Source: Desulfobacterales bacterium (GTDB lineage: Bacteria > Desulfobacterota > Desulfobacteria > Desulfobacterales > JAQWFD01). Taken from it: 64,000 bases of DNA. The position numbers and the translations under genes are program-made. Positions 17,242-28,700 of the stretch are shown here, piece after piece. The notes beneath the pieces are model-generated. The model worked only from the letters and a program-made list of their open reading frames with translations. It had not been told where the DNA came from and ran no database searches. Every line of letters begins with the position of its first letter. Within the stretch, counting starts at the first letter, position 1. Location: the NCBI GenBank assembly GCA_028704555.1, contig JAQWFD010000011.1:1-64000 (forward strand), given 5' to 3'.

Positions 17242-18354
17242 TCACTTGCCCTGCATGTCAACACCAGAGGCACGCAATCTTTTAAACACTGCATCGGCTA
17301 TTTCGTTGGCATCCGGTTGAATGGCCTGTTGTGGTGTCGCCAAACCGCGTATGATTTCCCCCTGGCGCTGGCACGCAACCTCGCCATAGCTCAGAAAAGT
17401 CGTCAAAACTTTTTCATGCCCGAGATTCTGACTCCACGCTTTGAACTGTTCGGGTGTCGTACAGACATCCTGGCCGAGTCGGACAAGGGTATTTCTGAAG
17501 CTATGCGGGTTGAAATACGGCAGGCCAGCTCGGACAAATGCTTCACGAAATATTGTACGAATAGGCGAGGCAGTGCTCCAATGATCCCGCGCCAGTCCTG
17601 CCGCTTCAAATTGATGAGCAGCCCCCAGCGCAATGCATGTTGCCGGAAATAGTGGATCATCATTGCCCCAAAGCTTCTCATCCCGTAGATATGACACCCA
17701 CGATGACACAATCCCGCGCACTTCCTCGCCCACCGGGCAAACGAAGGTGTTGAAGGTGTTGCTGAATTTCGTCTTAACTTCCCGTGCATCCTGGTTGACG
17801 CTGTTCGAAATCAGATCGACATGTTTTAGCTTCATCGAGGCAATGGCGCTGTCCCTCGCACCAGTCAGCAGCGTAAATGCCACAAGGGCGCGGTTACGGC
17901 GTTCTATATCGGTATCGGCCGGCATTATATTAATGACATGTTTGATTTGTTCCAATGTCGGGACTTTTTGTTCCCGTTGCGCCGTAGCTACCCGCACGTC
18001 CTTGTCAGACAGATTGAAATACTCGGCATCGGAATACTGCAAACGCGACTTGTAGCCAGGTTGCCACACAAGCCACTGGAAAAATCGTTTGAGTTGCGTA
18101 AGTGTCGCATGCAAGGTCGCCTTACTCAGCTTCTCTCCGGATTGCTGACCTTTCTGTTCGGCAAGGTGCTTCTTGAACCCAATTGCCTGTTCAAAGTGAA
18201 ATGCCTTGAAATCTCGATATCTGGTATAACCCTCAAATCGACTTAAAGCCTTCGCAGCCGCATCAACGGTTGGCTCACTGTGCCGCTTGGCTTCCTTCAA
18301 ATAGGCGAAATACTTGCGTTTGATACGTTCATTATCTGCACTGTGTTTTTTCAT
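17242..18354 (-). CDS. Tyrosine recombinase (phage-integrase family)
   Basis: 370-residue site-specific recombinase. The SAM-like core-binding domain (about 1-120) is followed by a catalytic domain with a full active-site set: R167 (LLTGARDSA), a lysine in EVKTKF (194/196), H284 and R287 (PHSFRNTL), H313 (LGHEKVL) and nucleophile Y323 (LSYG). It is a different lineage from the P4-type integrase at the other end. Just upstream the sequence reads LVESTKPTVNSDLR then stop, 14 bases before the ATG. This looks like the end of an HTH gene that normally precedes this recombinase. Its first 33 residues are repeated at the start of the next ORF upstream. It appears functional. Confidence 0.9.
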   Translation of the reverse strand: MKKHSADNERIKRKYFAYLKEAKRHSEPTVDAAAKALSRFEGYTRYRDFKAFHFEQAIGFKKHLAEQKGQQSGEKLSKATLHATLTQLKRFFQWLVWQPGYKSRLQYSDAEYFNLSDKDVRVATAQREQKVPTLEQIKHVINIMPADTDIERRNRALVAFTLLTGARDSAIASMKLKHVDLISNSVNQDAREVKTKFSNTFNTFVCPVGEEVRGIVSSWVSYLRDEKLWGNDDPLFPATCIALGAAHQFEAAGLARDHWSTASPIRTIFREAFVRAGLPYFNPHSFRNTLVRLGQDVCTTPEQFKAWSQNLGHEKVLTTFLSYGEVACQRQGEIIRGLATPQQAIQPDANEIADAVFKRLRASGVDMQGK

Positions 18355-18411
18355 GGTTTTATAGCCCCTATCTCAGGTCACTGTTCACGGTGGGTTTGGT
18401 GCTCTCAACTA
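18257..18411. repeat. 155-bp direct repeat R1 (HTH gene end + recombinase start)
   Basis: Covers the last codons of an HTH-type gene (VESTKPTVNSDLR, stop), a 14-base gap and the first 33 codons of the recombinase. A second copy is at 19614-19768. By eye the copies match at about nine bases in ten; the 33 recombinase residues are identical although several third positions differ. Confidence 0.88.
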
Positions 18412-19711
18412 ATCGCCTACGCCTTTGACGATGCCTTCCTTGCGCTGTGCTCATACGATCCCGCCACACGGCCTCGTCAGCTCGTTTGGCGCGATTATAT
18501 CCAGCACGGAAGGCAATCTCGTCTTCCGTGATCGAATCCACGGCTTCGATGGTGAATCCGTAATTTCCACGGGTGCGGATAAAGAGTTTGCCGTTTTGCT
18601 CGATGATTTTCCATGCTTTGGCGATTGGCATGGATTTTATGGCGGCTTTGGTTATTGCGGTGCGGGGGGTATGCTCTGGAGGGGTTAGTTCGTTTTCCCG
18701 AACTTCTCCCTGAAATATGCTGAAGAGATTTTGCTCCACTCTTTTCTCAGCTTCCGCAAGGATTCTATTTCTGAAGGCGTTAACATTCTTGAATTTGAGA
18801 ATATATCTTCCCTCTGAGTTGGTGAGGGCTTCGATATTTCCGACGATGTTAAATTTTCTGAGGATTTTTTCAAGCTGGTTGACATTGAATTTTTTCCTTA
18901 AATGGGTAAGGGTTTGAAGGGTAATCGCAAGCAAGGTTGAGTCGTCCGCCTTGGCCGCCGCGTAATCTTCGTGCTGTGAAACCCTGCCGGCAGTTGTGTG
19001 GACGGCGATATTGGGAAAATTTTCAGACCACGGCTTTACGAATTTGACGGAAAATTTTATATCTCCACCAACTCCAGCCTCAAAATACGCCTTTTCTTTC
19101 TTCGTTCCGGTCTTGGGCGCTTTTGCTGAACCAGTCTCTGAACCAAACAGGTCTACCGGCTCTGCGAGTCCTTCGGCGGTTCCGGGATCAGACTCCCGTC
19201 CTCGATCATATCGGTTATCTCTTTCAGAAACCTGCGCTGATGTTCCCTGGATTTCCATTTCAGCGGCTTTTCTTGCTGCCTGTAGGAAACGGGTCGTGAT
19301 GTCGTTTTTTTCGGCTGTTGACTTTGCATCCGACAACTCCTTTGCGTACTGGTTCAGTGCATCGCTGATCGGCCCCATATGGCCGGCCAGGCGGTTGATA
19401 ATATCAGCAATTTTTCCAGCATTTTCTGATATCTTTTTATTTCTTTCTAAGGCTAATACATTTCCTTCTTGCTGTAAACGCTTTCCTTTTGCTGAGATAA
19501 ACTCATCCAATCGGGACAGCCCGAGGCCCTGTTTTGCAATATCTCCTTTCACCGATATGCCATATTTCTGCTGAAGCCTTTCCTGAGTCATGCCGGATTT
19601 ACAAAATATGACTGCCGCATCAACGGTTGGCTCACTATGCCGCTTGGCTTCCTTTAAATAGGCAAAATATTTACGCTTGATACGTTCATTATCTGCACTG
19701 TGCTTTTTCAT
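18368..19711 (-). CDS. Chimeric ORF: recombinase N-terminus joined to polyvalent-protein fragments
   Basis: 447 residues of patchwork origin. Residues 1-33 equal the start of the recombinase at 17242-18354. At DAA|V the frame passes into a stretch homologous to the 3,452-residue protein (KSGMTQERLQQKYGISVKG versus KSDMTPEKLQQKYGVSVKG). A deletion of roughly 95 residues relative to the giant follows after SRLDE; then AEGLAEPVDLFG; then about 140 residues not found in the giant; then a second homologous block (TAITKAAIKSMPIAKAWKI, FTIEAVDSITEDEIAFRAGY). The last ~25 residues are out of frame with the giant's IVKGVGD and finish in the HTH tail RLVESTKPTVNSDLR. It is open but unlikely to encode a native protein. 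Confidence 0.7.
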   Translation of the reverse strand: MKKHSADNERIKRKYFAYLKEAKRHSEPTVDAAVIFCKSGMTQERLQQKYGISVKGDIAKQGLGLSRLDEFISAKGKRLQQEGNVLALERNKKISENAGKIADIINRLAGHMGPISDALNQYAKELSDAKSTAEKNDITTRFLQAARKAAEMEIQGTSAQVSERDNRYDRGRESDPGTAEGLAEPVDLFGSETGSAKAPKTGTKKEKAYFEAGVGGDIKFSVKFVKPWSENFPNIAVHTTAGRVSQHEDYAAAKADDSTLLAITLQTLTHLRKKFNVNQLEKILRKFNIVGNIEALTNSEGRYILKFKNVNAFRNRILAEAEKRVEQNLFSIFQGEVRENELTPPEHTPRTAITKAAIKSMPIAKAWKIIEQNGKLFIRTRGNYGFTIEAVDSITEDEIAFRAGYNRAKRADEAVWRDRMSTAQGRHRQRRRRLVESTKPTVNSDLR

Positions 19712-19768
19712 GGTTTTATAGCCCCTATCTCAAGACACTGTTTACGGTGGGTTTGGTGCTCTCAACTA
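19614..19768. repeat. 155-bp direct repeat R2 (HTH gene end + recombinase start)
   Basis: Second copy of R1. On its right it joins the truncated end of the giant gene at TAGTTGAGAGCACC; on its left the recombinase frame breaks after 33 codons. A few changes from R1 alter the HTH tail (NSDLR to NSVLR). Confidence 0.88.
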
Positions 19769-22700
19769 TTTGCCGCAAGCCCTCCGCCTCGGGTCCAGTG
19801 CATTCTATTACCTTTGGAGTACTCACCATTGGCCTTGTCAGAAACTTCCTTTGAAAGTTCAAGCGCTTCGTCATGGCCCATCTGATCTTTTACAGAAAGA
19901 TAGGTTCCTGCAATGGAAGCCGCCCGGTTGATTTGCTCAGTGACGGCGAACATGGACATGCCCAAATCAATGAGTTTATTATATCCCCTGCCGACTTTGC
20001 TGTGGAGTACGGTCAAGGCTTCCCGGTCATACTGCGCAACCAACCAGCCTTTTTTGTCGATGTCTTCAAACAGCCGCTTAATATCTGCGGGGAGCGTTTC
20101 TTTATCACCCCACCGATAGGTGCGATAAAACTTGATAGCCCGTGTGATGTTTGCAAATGATTTAGCAAAGGGCACATTAGCGATTCCGTGCATGGTTCCA
20201 ACCAGAGCCGTTGGCAGCGCCGTTAAGTTCACCAAGGGAGCCGCCACTCTGCCGGCCAAGTATTTCAGTACAGCCGCGCCGGTCATAGTTCCAACGATCC
20301 GGTCAACCTGCTCCTGATTCCTTAACACGTCTTTCATGAACGTCAACAACTCATTATGAGCGTTTTTCTGCCGGGTTGGGTCAATCCTTCGTTCATTGCA
20401 AAGCTCTTTGTAATCGTTCCAATCTGCGCCCTCTCCGGCTCGTTCCTTGTATTCAGTCCAGCTTTCCCAAGTGCCGGTAAAATCCTTAATTAGGTTAATA
20501 GCCAGATCCCGCTTTGCCTCACCTGCCGCAATGCCCCGGATATATTGCCCGATAGATTGAATGGCATCAGTCTCATAACCGATAACGACATCTTTCCCGG
20601 TAGCTTCAGAACGCTGTATCATGTGACTTCGTGCGCCTCGGGCCTTGAAGATGTTTCCGATTTGAGTAGCTATTTCGGTCTGAAACTTCGCTACAAAGTC
20701 CGGGTTGATTGCCTCAACTTCGAAGATCCGTTGTGCGATTTTCTGCTCAATATCGCCTTTGGCATCCTCAAAGGTCCATTCACCGTATCCGATTTTACCG
20801 TTTCGGATATGCCTCTCGACATAGCGGAACTTGCCCCCGAACTCCTGAAAAATATCAAGATACCGCTCCCGGTAAGCAGATTCGCCGGTTAAAATATAAT
20901 CTCTCGAATCTTCCTTATCCACCCACTTCCCTTGAAGGCCCATATCCCGCAATGTTGATATGGCATCCACGCCCACACCCTCAAGACCCTTGCTAATCAT
21001 TTCAAAGAATCCCAACCGCTGTCCGATCAAATCAAAAATGGATTCAGGCATGGACTCGGATTTCTTCCATGTAACCTTGTACCCTTTAGCTTCAAGCTGA
21101 CGGGTTTTAATCTGCATCGGTGCGGGAAGATTTATCATTCTGTTGCCGATTTTCACGCCTGCCGGTATGTCAAAATGATGTCGTTCAGTGTTTGCCCCTT
21201 TCTTGGTAGCCGTCAAAACGTAGGCCCCTGATTTTCTGACCCTGGGGAAGTAATGCCCCCTTAAATCGCCCATCTGAGCCAGTGCCACGGAAAAGCCGAC
21301 TCGTTTCTGGCCGGTGGTTTTATCCTCCTCAATGACTGCCGGCATATCCAGAACCGAATCCCACGCCTCGGCTTCAGAATCGAAACTGCCGCCCTGGAGC
21401 TGTCCGTTCATCGTGTTGTAAACCACCCATTTACCATTGACGCCTTTTTTAACGCCCAGGTGTTTTTCTGCAAGTTCCTCTTTGGCTCTGGCGATCAGAT
21501 CCCGCATGGGTTTCATCAGGGTTTCAAAGCCGCGGTCAAGAATAGTGTTCTTCCCGGCATGGACTTTAATAGCATCCTCTGAATAGCCTTCCTCTCGAAG
21601 GTCTTCAAGCTCTTTGCCGCGGCGGAAGGAGTGGGCTTCTTCTTCAGAGTCAAACTCGGCTACCTGTTTTTTATTCTTGCCAAACACGCGCCATTTGCCG
21701 TCAGAGTACCGCATTCCGTACCCGTTACCGTTCATATCATCGTCCACCCAACGCTGATTGAGCTTTTTAAACTCTTTAGGATTGGCCTTGGCAAGGGCTT
21801 CCATATCTCCATAGTATGAACCGCCCTGCCCGTCAGCAAACATCTCATCAGTTTTAAGGTAAAAATCATCCTTGGAGCCGACAGTGTGCTTATACATCCG
21901 GCCGCCCGCCTCAATCTTGTCAAAGTGATGAAGCGGGGGAGAGAAAATCTTTGAAGCTGCTGAAAAGTCTGTTTTGCCCTCTTGGTATCGGTCTGCGGTA
22001 TCGGTGAATATGCCTTTTACCATATCCCACCATCCAATTTTATCCTCCCCCATCCGCTCTTTTTCCAGCGCCCGGACTGAATACTGAACCGGGTCCATCG
22101 CCCGATACTTGGCAAGGTCTTTGTCTGAATCGGCCACGGAGGTTAGAATCTTGATTTCTTCAGGTCGAAGCAGGCCGTCAAAGGCACCCTCTTGAACGTC
22201 ACGCTTGAGGTATCGCATCCCGCCGTTGTCGATATGACCTTGTACGATCTGGATTACCCGGCTTGATGGGTGTTTGGCTTTCAGGTCGGATAGCAGGCTT
22301 AGGGCTGGGGTTATGTTTCTTGTTGAGTATTGGATATGCTCCTCAACAGTAACCGCATTTTCGTCAAACACCACATAATTGTGCTTGTCTGATTTCATGC
22401 CGGAAAGGGAGCCTACTGGGTAGCGGATTCCGTCTATGCCTGCTCTTAGCAGGAGCAATGACGCTTGCTTCTCGGCCTCAGTTTCAGACGTTTCCCCGTC
22501 CATAAAAAGCCCCGTAATTTTATGATAAATCGCCCTCCCGGTGTTAAAACTTTTAGACGTCCATACCCCGTGCATTTCAGGCGGTAGATCGGCTTTCTGC
22601 AACTCGCTTTTTACGGCGTCTATTTTATCAGCAGGAAACGGCTTATCCCAATCCAAAAAAGTATATTCACTCTCCTGCTTGCCTTTGTTGATGGTGACTT

Positions 22701-25700
22701 TGTAGAGGTTACGGGCGCCAGGAAGCGCCTCTATTTCATCTGCCATTTTATTTATCTCGGCATTACTTAACGCCTGCCTTGCAGCTGTGCTCCTATAGGC
22801 TATATGCTTTCGGGGTATGCCGTCTTTAAAAACACTGGCTATTTGAGCCACATCGCTTGTTGTTGCACCCGGTATATATTTTCGGACAATAGCTTTAAGC
22901 TCCTTATTATCAAAATAATATTTGTTCCCACCAAGCGTATCCGCATACCCACGAGCAACAGCTTCGGACTCCGTATAATATAATCCCCATCCGAAAGCCT
23001 GATTGCCCTCACCTTCTCCAATATGATTGGTAGAGAACTTGCCCTCTTTGGATTTGGTTATATCGTTTGGGCTTCCATGCCAGCCGGAGACTTGATATGC
23101 CACAGCAGTACCGCCCACAGCTACACCGCCCTTGGAATCCATGATCCGTCCAGATTCAATATCTCGAATCACCCCGCGCGAAGTCCTCTTGAACAGATTA
23201 ACAAACCCGTCAATAATATCAGCGATCCGCCGCATGATGTTTCGGATTACACCCGGCTGCCCACGGTCATACAATGCCGATGCAACAAACCGCGCCCGGT
23301 CTTCTTCACCGCCGATATTCGTTTCTGATTCGGGTTTGAATTTGCCTTGCTTGGTCAGGGCTTTAATGCGCTGTTCCAACGCTTTTACGTCGAACGGGGA
23401 TAAAATACCGGACTTCTCAAGAAAATGGGTAAATTCATGGCCCACTGTCCATTTGTCGCCTACTCCCTTTACAATGCTTATGCTTCTATTGTCGTGTTGA
23501 TAAGCGCCTTCTATGACCTCATCGGCTCGTTTGGCGCGTCCGTAACCGGCACGAAAGGCGATTTTGTTTTCTGTTACTGAATCCACGGCCTCGATGGTGA
23601 AACCGTAGCCTTTTCGGGTTTGGATGTAGAGCTTGCCGTCTTTCTCGGTGATCTTCCATGTTTTGGCTATTGGCATGGATTTTATGGCTGCTTTGGTTAT
23701 TGCGGCGGTCAGTTGAGTTGACATTGAGGTGCCGTCAGATTTAAATTTGATGATGGCGTCTTGTTTTGAGATACCTTGAGACGAATACGGGGCGGTTTGC
23801 TTTCGTTGCTCTGCGGTTAAACCCATCCTTGCAGATGTGTCTCTTGATTCTATTTCTCCGGCAAGATGCTTGTAATGCTTCATTCTACCATGCTCTGAAT
23901 CAACTATTTTTTCAGCATGCTTTCTTACTTCGCTGTCTGAATATTCTTTATTGCCTGGATTTTTTCTTAGCCTTTTAAAAGTCTCTTGGATATAATCTGC
24001 CCGCTCCGTGCCTTGATACGCTTCCTCTGGGCTCCCCCCAGAAGCAAACCCTTCATAACCCTGAATGGCGTGCTGGATTTCATGGAGCAGTACCGCTTCT
24101 GCATTTTCGTAATAATGTAGATCTGTATTTAACCATATTATTCCGTTGCCCTTTTCATTCCATTCGCCAGACCTGTCCGTCATCTGCCGATCCGAAACAC
24201 CGACATCAGATAAGAACGGATATGCCTTAAAAAGCTCCTTATGCTCTAAAATATCCGGCAGCTTCAAGGGGCGGTCAAGCTTCTGACGTTTAGCCTCAAG
24301 CCCTACGCCAATAGCATACCCACCATGCGGTTTAATTCCAAAATCTATCTTCATTTTAGAATCATCTATTTCGTACCGCCAAAAATCATCCATACCCAAA
24401 AACCATCCGGTCTCCTGCCGGATAGCCTCCATATCCTCCCCGGCCTGTTCCATCTCAACAGCCTGGGCAAGGGCGGATTTATCAGCGGTTTTGGATTTTT
24501 GGCCTACATAGGAATAAAGAATATCCTCAGACAGCAATCCGTCAAAATTCGCGTTACGCTCTCTGCCGATAAAGTCTATCCTGCCGCTGTCCTGAAATGA
24601 GATCCCTTGCTCAACAATATCAAGAGGGTTGATCCCCATTACCCTTAAATCTGCAATAAGATTTTCAACATACGCGCCTCTATCGGTTGAGGTTAACGGC
24701 TTGTCGGATTTTAAAATATATGTATGGGCGTTGGCTTTTTCTAACGCTGCGATGATATCCCCGGTTGCAGTTTTTTTGGATTCCCCGGCAGGCCACGGCA
24801 TAAAACCCACCTCGTGAAGCTGTGAGTCTAAAAACAAAATCCCGTCTTTAGCCTCATGCTTCTGAAATGCGGCGGTGGCTTTATCGGGGTTGTTTATAGA
24901 TATATTGTTTTTCTTGCTGACCAAAAACCGTTCTTTAACCGGGAGCTTTACGGTACGAGCGTTTGGAGGGATGGCCTCATCTGAGTTGTTCATCCATGAC
25001 GTGATGTCTCTGTATTTTTGCCCAGCAATAACAAGTGCCTCAAGCTCGATATCCCGCGTCTTTAAGATATGCCCGATTTTATCCACCATAGACACATCTT
25101 CGTTACTCGGCTTCGGATTTTCTGACGGATGGTTATGGACAAAATAAGTCTTGCTTGCCCCTGGCACATTCAAAACATGTCCAGCAAGTTCAATCGGACT
25201 GATCTGTGAACTATTTCTCAGCCCCTTTGAATATCTATGGATTTCAAGGATGGTTCCGTTTTTATCTGTGGTGACGGTAAAAACGTGTTCTTGTGCGGAT
25301 TTACGGATGTGAGCTAAGAGAGAGGCGACTTCGGCGGCGTTTTTTGCCACAAGGCTGTTATGTCCGATGTATCCGGTAGTAGCCATTCGGGTTCTGCCGG
25401 GAGCCTGTAAATTACGGGGAACCGGAGCAGGCTTGAACACTGGCTTCCGTTTTTCAAAGAAGGCCGGGAACAATTCCGGTTGGATCGCTTCTGCCGGTTC
25501 GACAAATAAACTACGTTGCTTTTGGCGGAGAGGCTGTTTCCCTCCCCGCCTGGCACTGGCTTGTTTTGGTTTTTGCTGTTTTCCACTCTCATCTCCGAAT
25601 AAATTCTGCTGGCCCGGGGCAGTATTCCCGAACAGGTCTATTGGTTCGGCAAGTCCTTCGGGGGTTCCGGAATCAAACTCCCGTCCTCTATCATATCGGT

Positions 25701-28700
25701 TATTTCCTTCAGAAACTCGTCCTGTTCTTCCTCCGATTTCCATCTCGGCGGCGCCTCTGACCGCTTCGAGGAATCTGGATTTGACGGCGTTTTTTTCTGA
25801 GATTGATTTTGCATCTGACAACTCCTTTGCGTGCTGGTTCAGCGCATCGCTTACCGGCCCTTTGTGCCCGGACAGTCGGTTTATAATGTCGGCAGTTTTC
25901 CCGGCGTTTTCTGATATTTGTTTATTTTTTTTTAAGTTTAGCCTATTTCCCGCCTGTTGTAAACGCTTTCCTTTTGAGGAATCGCCAGCCACGCCAAACA
26001 ATCGCTTATCTGCTGACAGGGTTTTAATTGCATAGTCCCTGAGTTCGGCACGTTCCATAAGCAGTGGCCTTGTTTTTATCACATCGCCAAACAATGAAGC
26101 CTGCACCTCTGCCTTTGTTTCAACTCCCGCCACATCGTTAATCAACTGCTCAATAAGACTTGTGCTGATATTCTTTCGACGCTTGGATTCCTTTTCAAGT
26201 AGTTGAACCAATGCCTTTTGTGCCTCGTGATCCGGCAACTTCTCCCCGATAATAACTCCCCAGGCGCGGGGCAAATCTCCAACTTCAACCTTTTTAAAGA
26301 TAGACTCGTCCAGCTGAGACAGGCCCATTCCCTGCTTTGCAATCTCACCCTTAACTGATACGCCATATTTTTGTTGAAGTTTTTCCGGAGTCATATCGGA
26401 TTTACGGAATACAACCGCCGCATCCTCTGGACTTCCCTGCCCTTCAGCGATGTTAATCAGTGCGCCCTTGAGCTTTGCCTGTTCTGCCGTTTTCGCATCC
26501 AAATATCTGACAACAAGCTCCGGGTATCCAGCTCTTGAGGCCAATTCATACCGATGATGCCCGTTTACAACATAGGTTTTACCGTCAGCAGGATCTTTCC
26601 ACACCGATATAATCCCGCCCAACTCAGGATTATATTTTTTCACTTCCCGCAATTTAGACCCGGCCCCACCCTGACCCATATACCGTTTATATTGGAACCG
26701 TTCCGGATCGACGCTTAATGATTCGGTCGGGAGAGTTGTTATCTTGCCAGGTTTAGCTGAAGGCGTCTCAGCCGTCTCCGTTTTGGCTGAAACAGGTCTG
26801 TAAATATATTCTTCTCCCAATGGTTCTGTTCTATCGTCAAGAACATCAGACATTTTTACTTTTAGGGATATTACTTTTCCGCCACCATAATCTTTGGCAA
26901 GCTGCAAATTTGTAGTAACATAATCACCAGCATTTATACTCTTTTGTGTTTTTGGAGCGCCCCTATAAATCGTTATCATTTCATCTGGAGATTTTCCCGA
27001 CGTTTTATCAAGCGTCGTAATATTATCTCCAAGCTTAGCGGTCATTCTTACCTGTGGAGTATACCCCTCAAAAATACCTCCAGTGGGATTTAGGGAGTTG
27101 AGCATTGGTTGTTGGTCAATTTTCTTGGCCTGTCTATCGTCGCTTGGCTGATCGGATTTGAGCTGATTCTCAGCTTCCAGAAGCTCTTGTTTCAACACCT
27201 TCAAATTATCTATCAGCTTGCCTGCATTTGCATTCGCGGTTGTCGTTTTGGCTCTTGTCCCGCCGCTGAGAGGGGCTTTTCTATTTTCGTTTATCTTATC
27301 AATTCGTTTTTGCAGTGCAGCTATATCTTTTTGTATTTCTTTTACGCGCCGAACAGGGGCATATTTTTTTGCTGCCTCATCAAGACTTTCGTCTTCAAAC
27401 CGTTTGGCCCATTCCTTCCTAAGCAAAGATTTTCTTTCGCCTCTGCTGCTAAACTCCTCGCTCGATAAACCGCCGCCAAGAAATGCCTCATTATGGGCCA
27501 TGGCCTCTTGAAGGATCTCCTCTCGCGTCATCTCCCAAGGGTCGGAACTTTTCTCCGGTGCTTTTGTGGCTGGTTCGGTTTTCGGAGTAATTTCAGCCTC
27601 TACAGCATTTTCCACCCGACCTACCACCTTACCCGCCCCCTGATCGTCCAATGTAGAGCCTCTCAGAGAGTCGGCCTGTAAAGCCTTGGTATCAGCGGGT
27701 TTAGAGCCTTCAGGTTGGTAGGTGACAGTGTTTTTGTCTACCGAAACGATTTTGCCCTCTGCGGTGAGGGTTGAAACAAGTCTGGTAAAATCCTCTTTCG
27801 GAATAAACGCCTTTGCATGAAGTTTTTTTAGATCGACTTTGCCCTCTTTGGTCTGAAGGGCGGAAATGGCCTTGGTGAATCTTTCCTCTACTGAGGGTTT
27901 GGTTTTGACCTTCGCCAGTGCCTTTTGGATTTTGAGCTTTTGGCTACCGGGTGACGATGGATTTTCAACGATCAGGCCTTTTACGGACTGGATTTGTTCA
28001 TCTGAAAGGGTGCCTACGAATGTGTTGTAGTCTGCCTCGGCTTTTTGTTTTTTGGTTTGAGTGGGTTCTGCTTTTACTGGTTGTTGGGTTTGTGCCGGTT
28101 CTTCCAGTGGCATTTCAACCACTGAAGGCCGGGCCTCGTCAATCAATGGATCATATGGGGCTTGGGGTGCTGAAGGGGACATCGGGATAGTGGCCCCTTG
28201 GTTTGGTGCGGTTTGCAGGGTGTTTAATAGGCCGGGTTGAGCTTGGCCTATCGTTGACATCTCTACAGTGGGCATCTCCCAAGAGCCGGCCCTTTTAAGC
28301 GGGTTTAGGATATCTTGAGCAAATCCACGGTTTTGTTCTTCGTGCGGCGTCTGACTGCCCGGAGCCCGGAGAAAATCCGCCTCTGCTTGTTCCGCCGCTT
28401 TGATAATCTGTTCAAGCTCTGCGGTTTCCTGTTCGGTCAGTTGCGTGTTACGATACGGAATCTTGGCAATATTCAACCGTCTTGCCGCATCAATGGCCGT
28501 AAGCTTAATATCTCGAAGTTTTTCAACGGTCATCCGGTCTTCTGAGCGTCGGTCTCTGTATCCGGCTTGTTCCTCTTCGAGATCTATCTTAGCCCTGGCG
28601 TCCTGAATAAAGGCGGGAGTTGGCATCTGCGCCAGACGATCAACTTCGCCATGAAATGCTGTGGGACGTTGGGGCATAGCTTTGAATGCTGTGGGACGTT

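Noticed and set aside
17242-18354. Recombinase at 17242 as the integrase of the whole island
   Set aside because: The P4-type integrase adjoining the tRNA 3' end fits that role better; the other belongs to the internal cassette.
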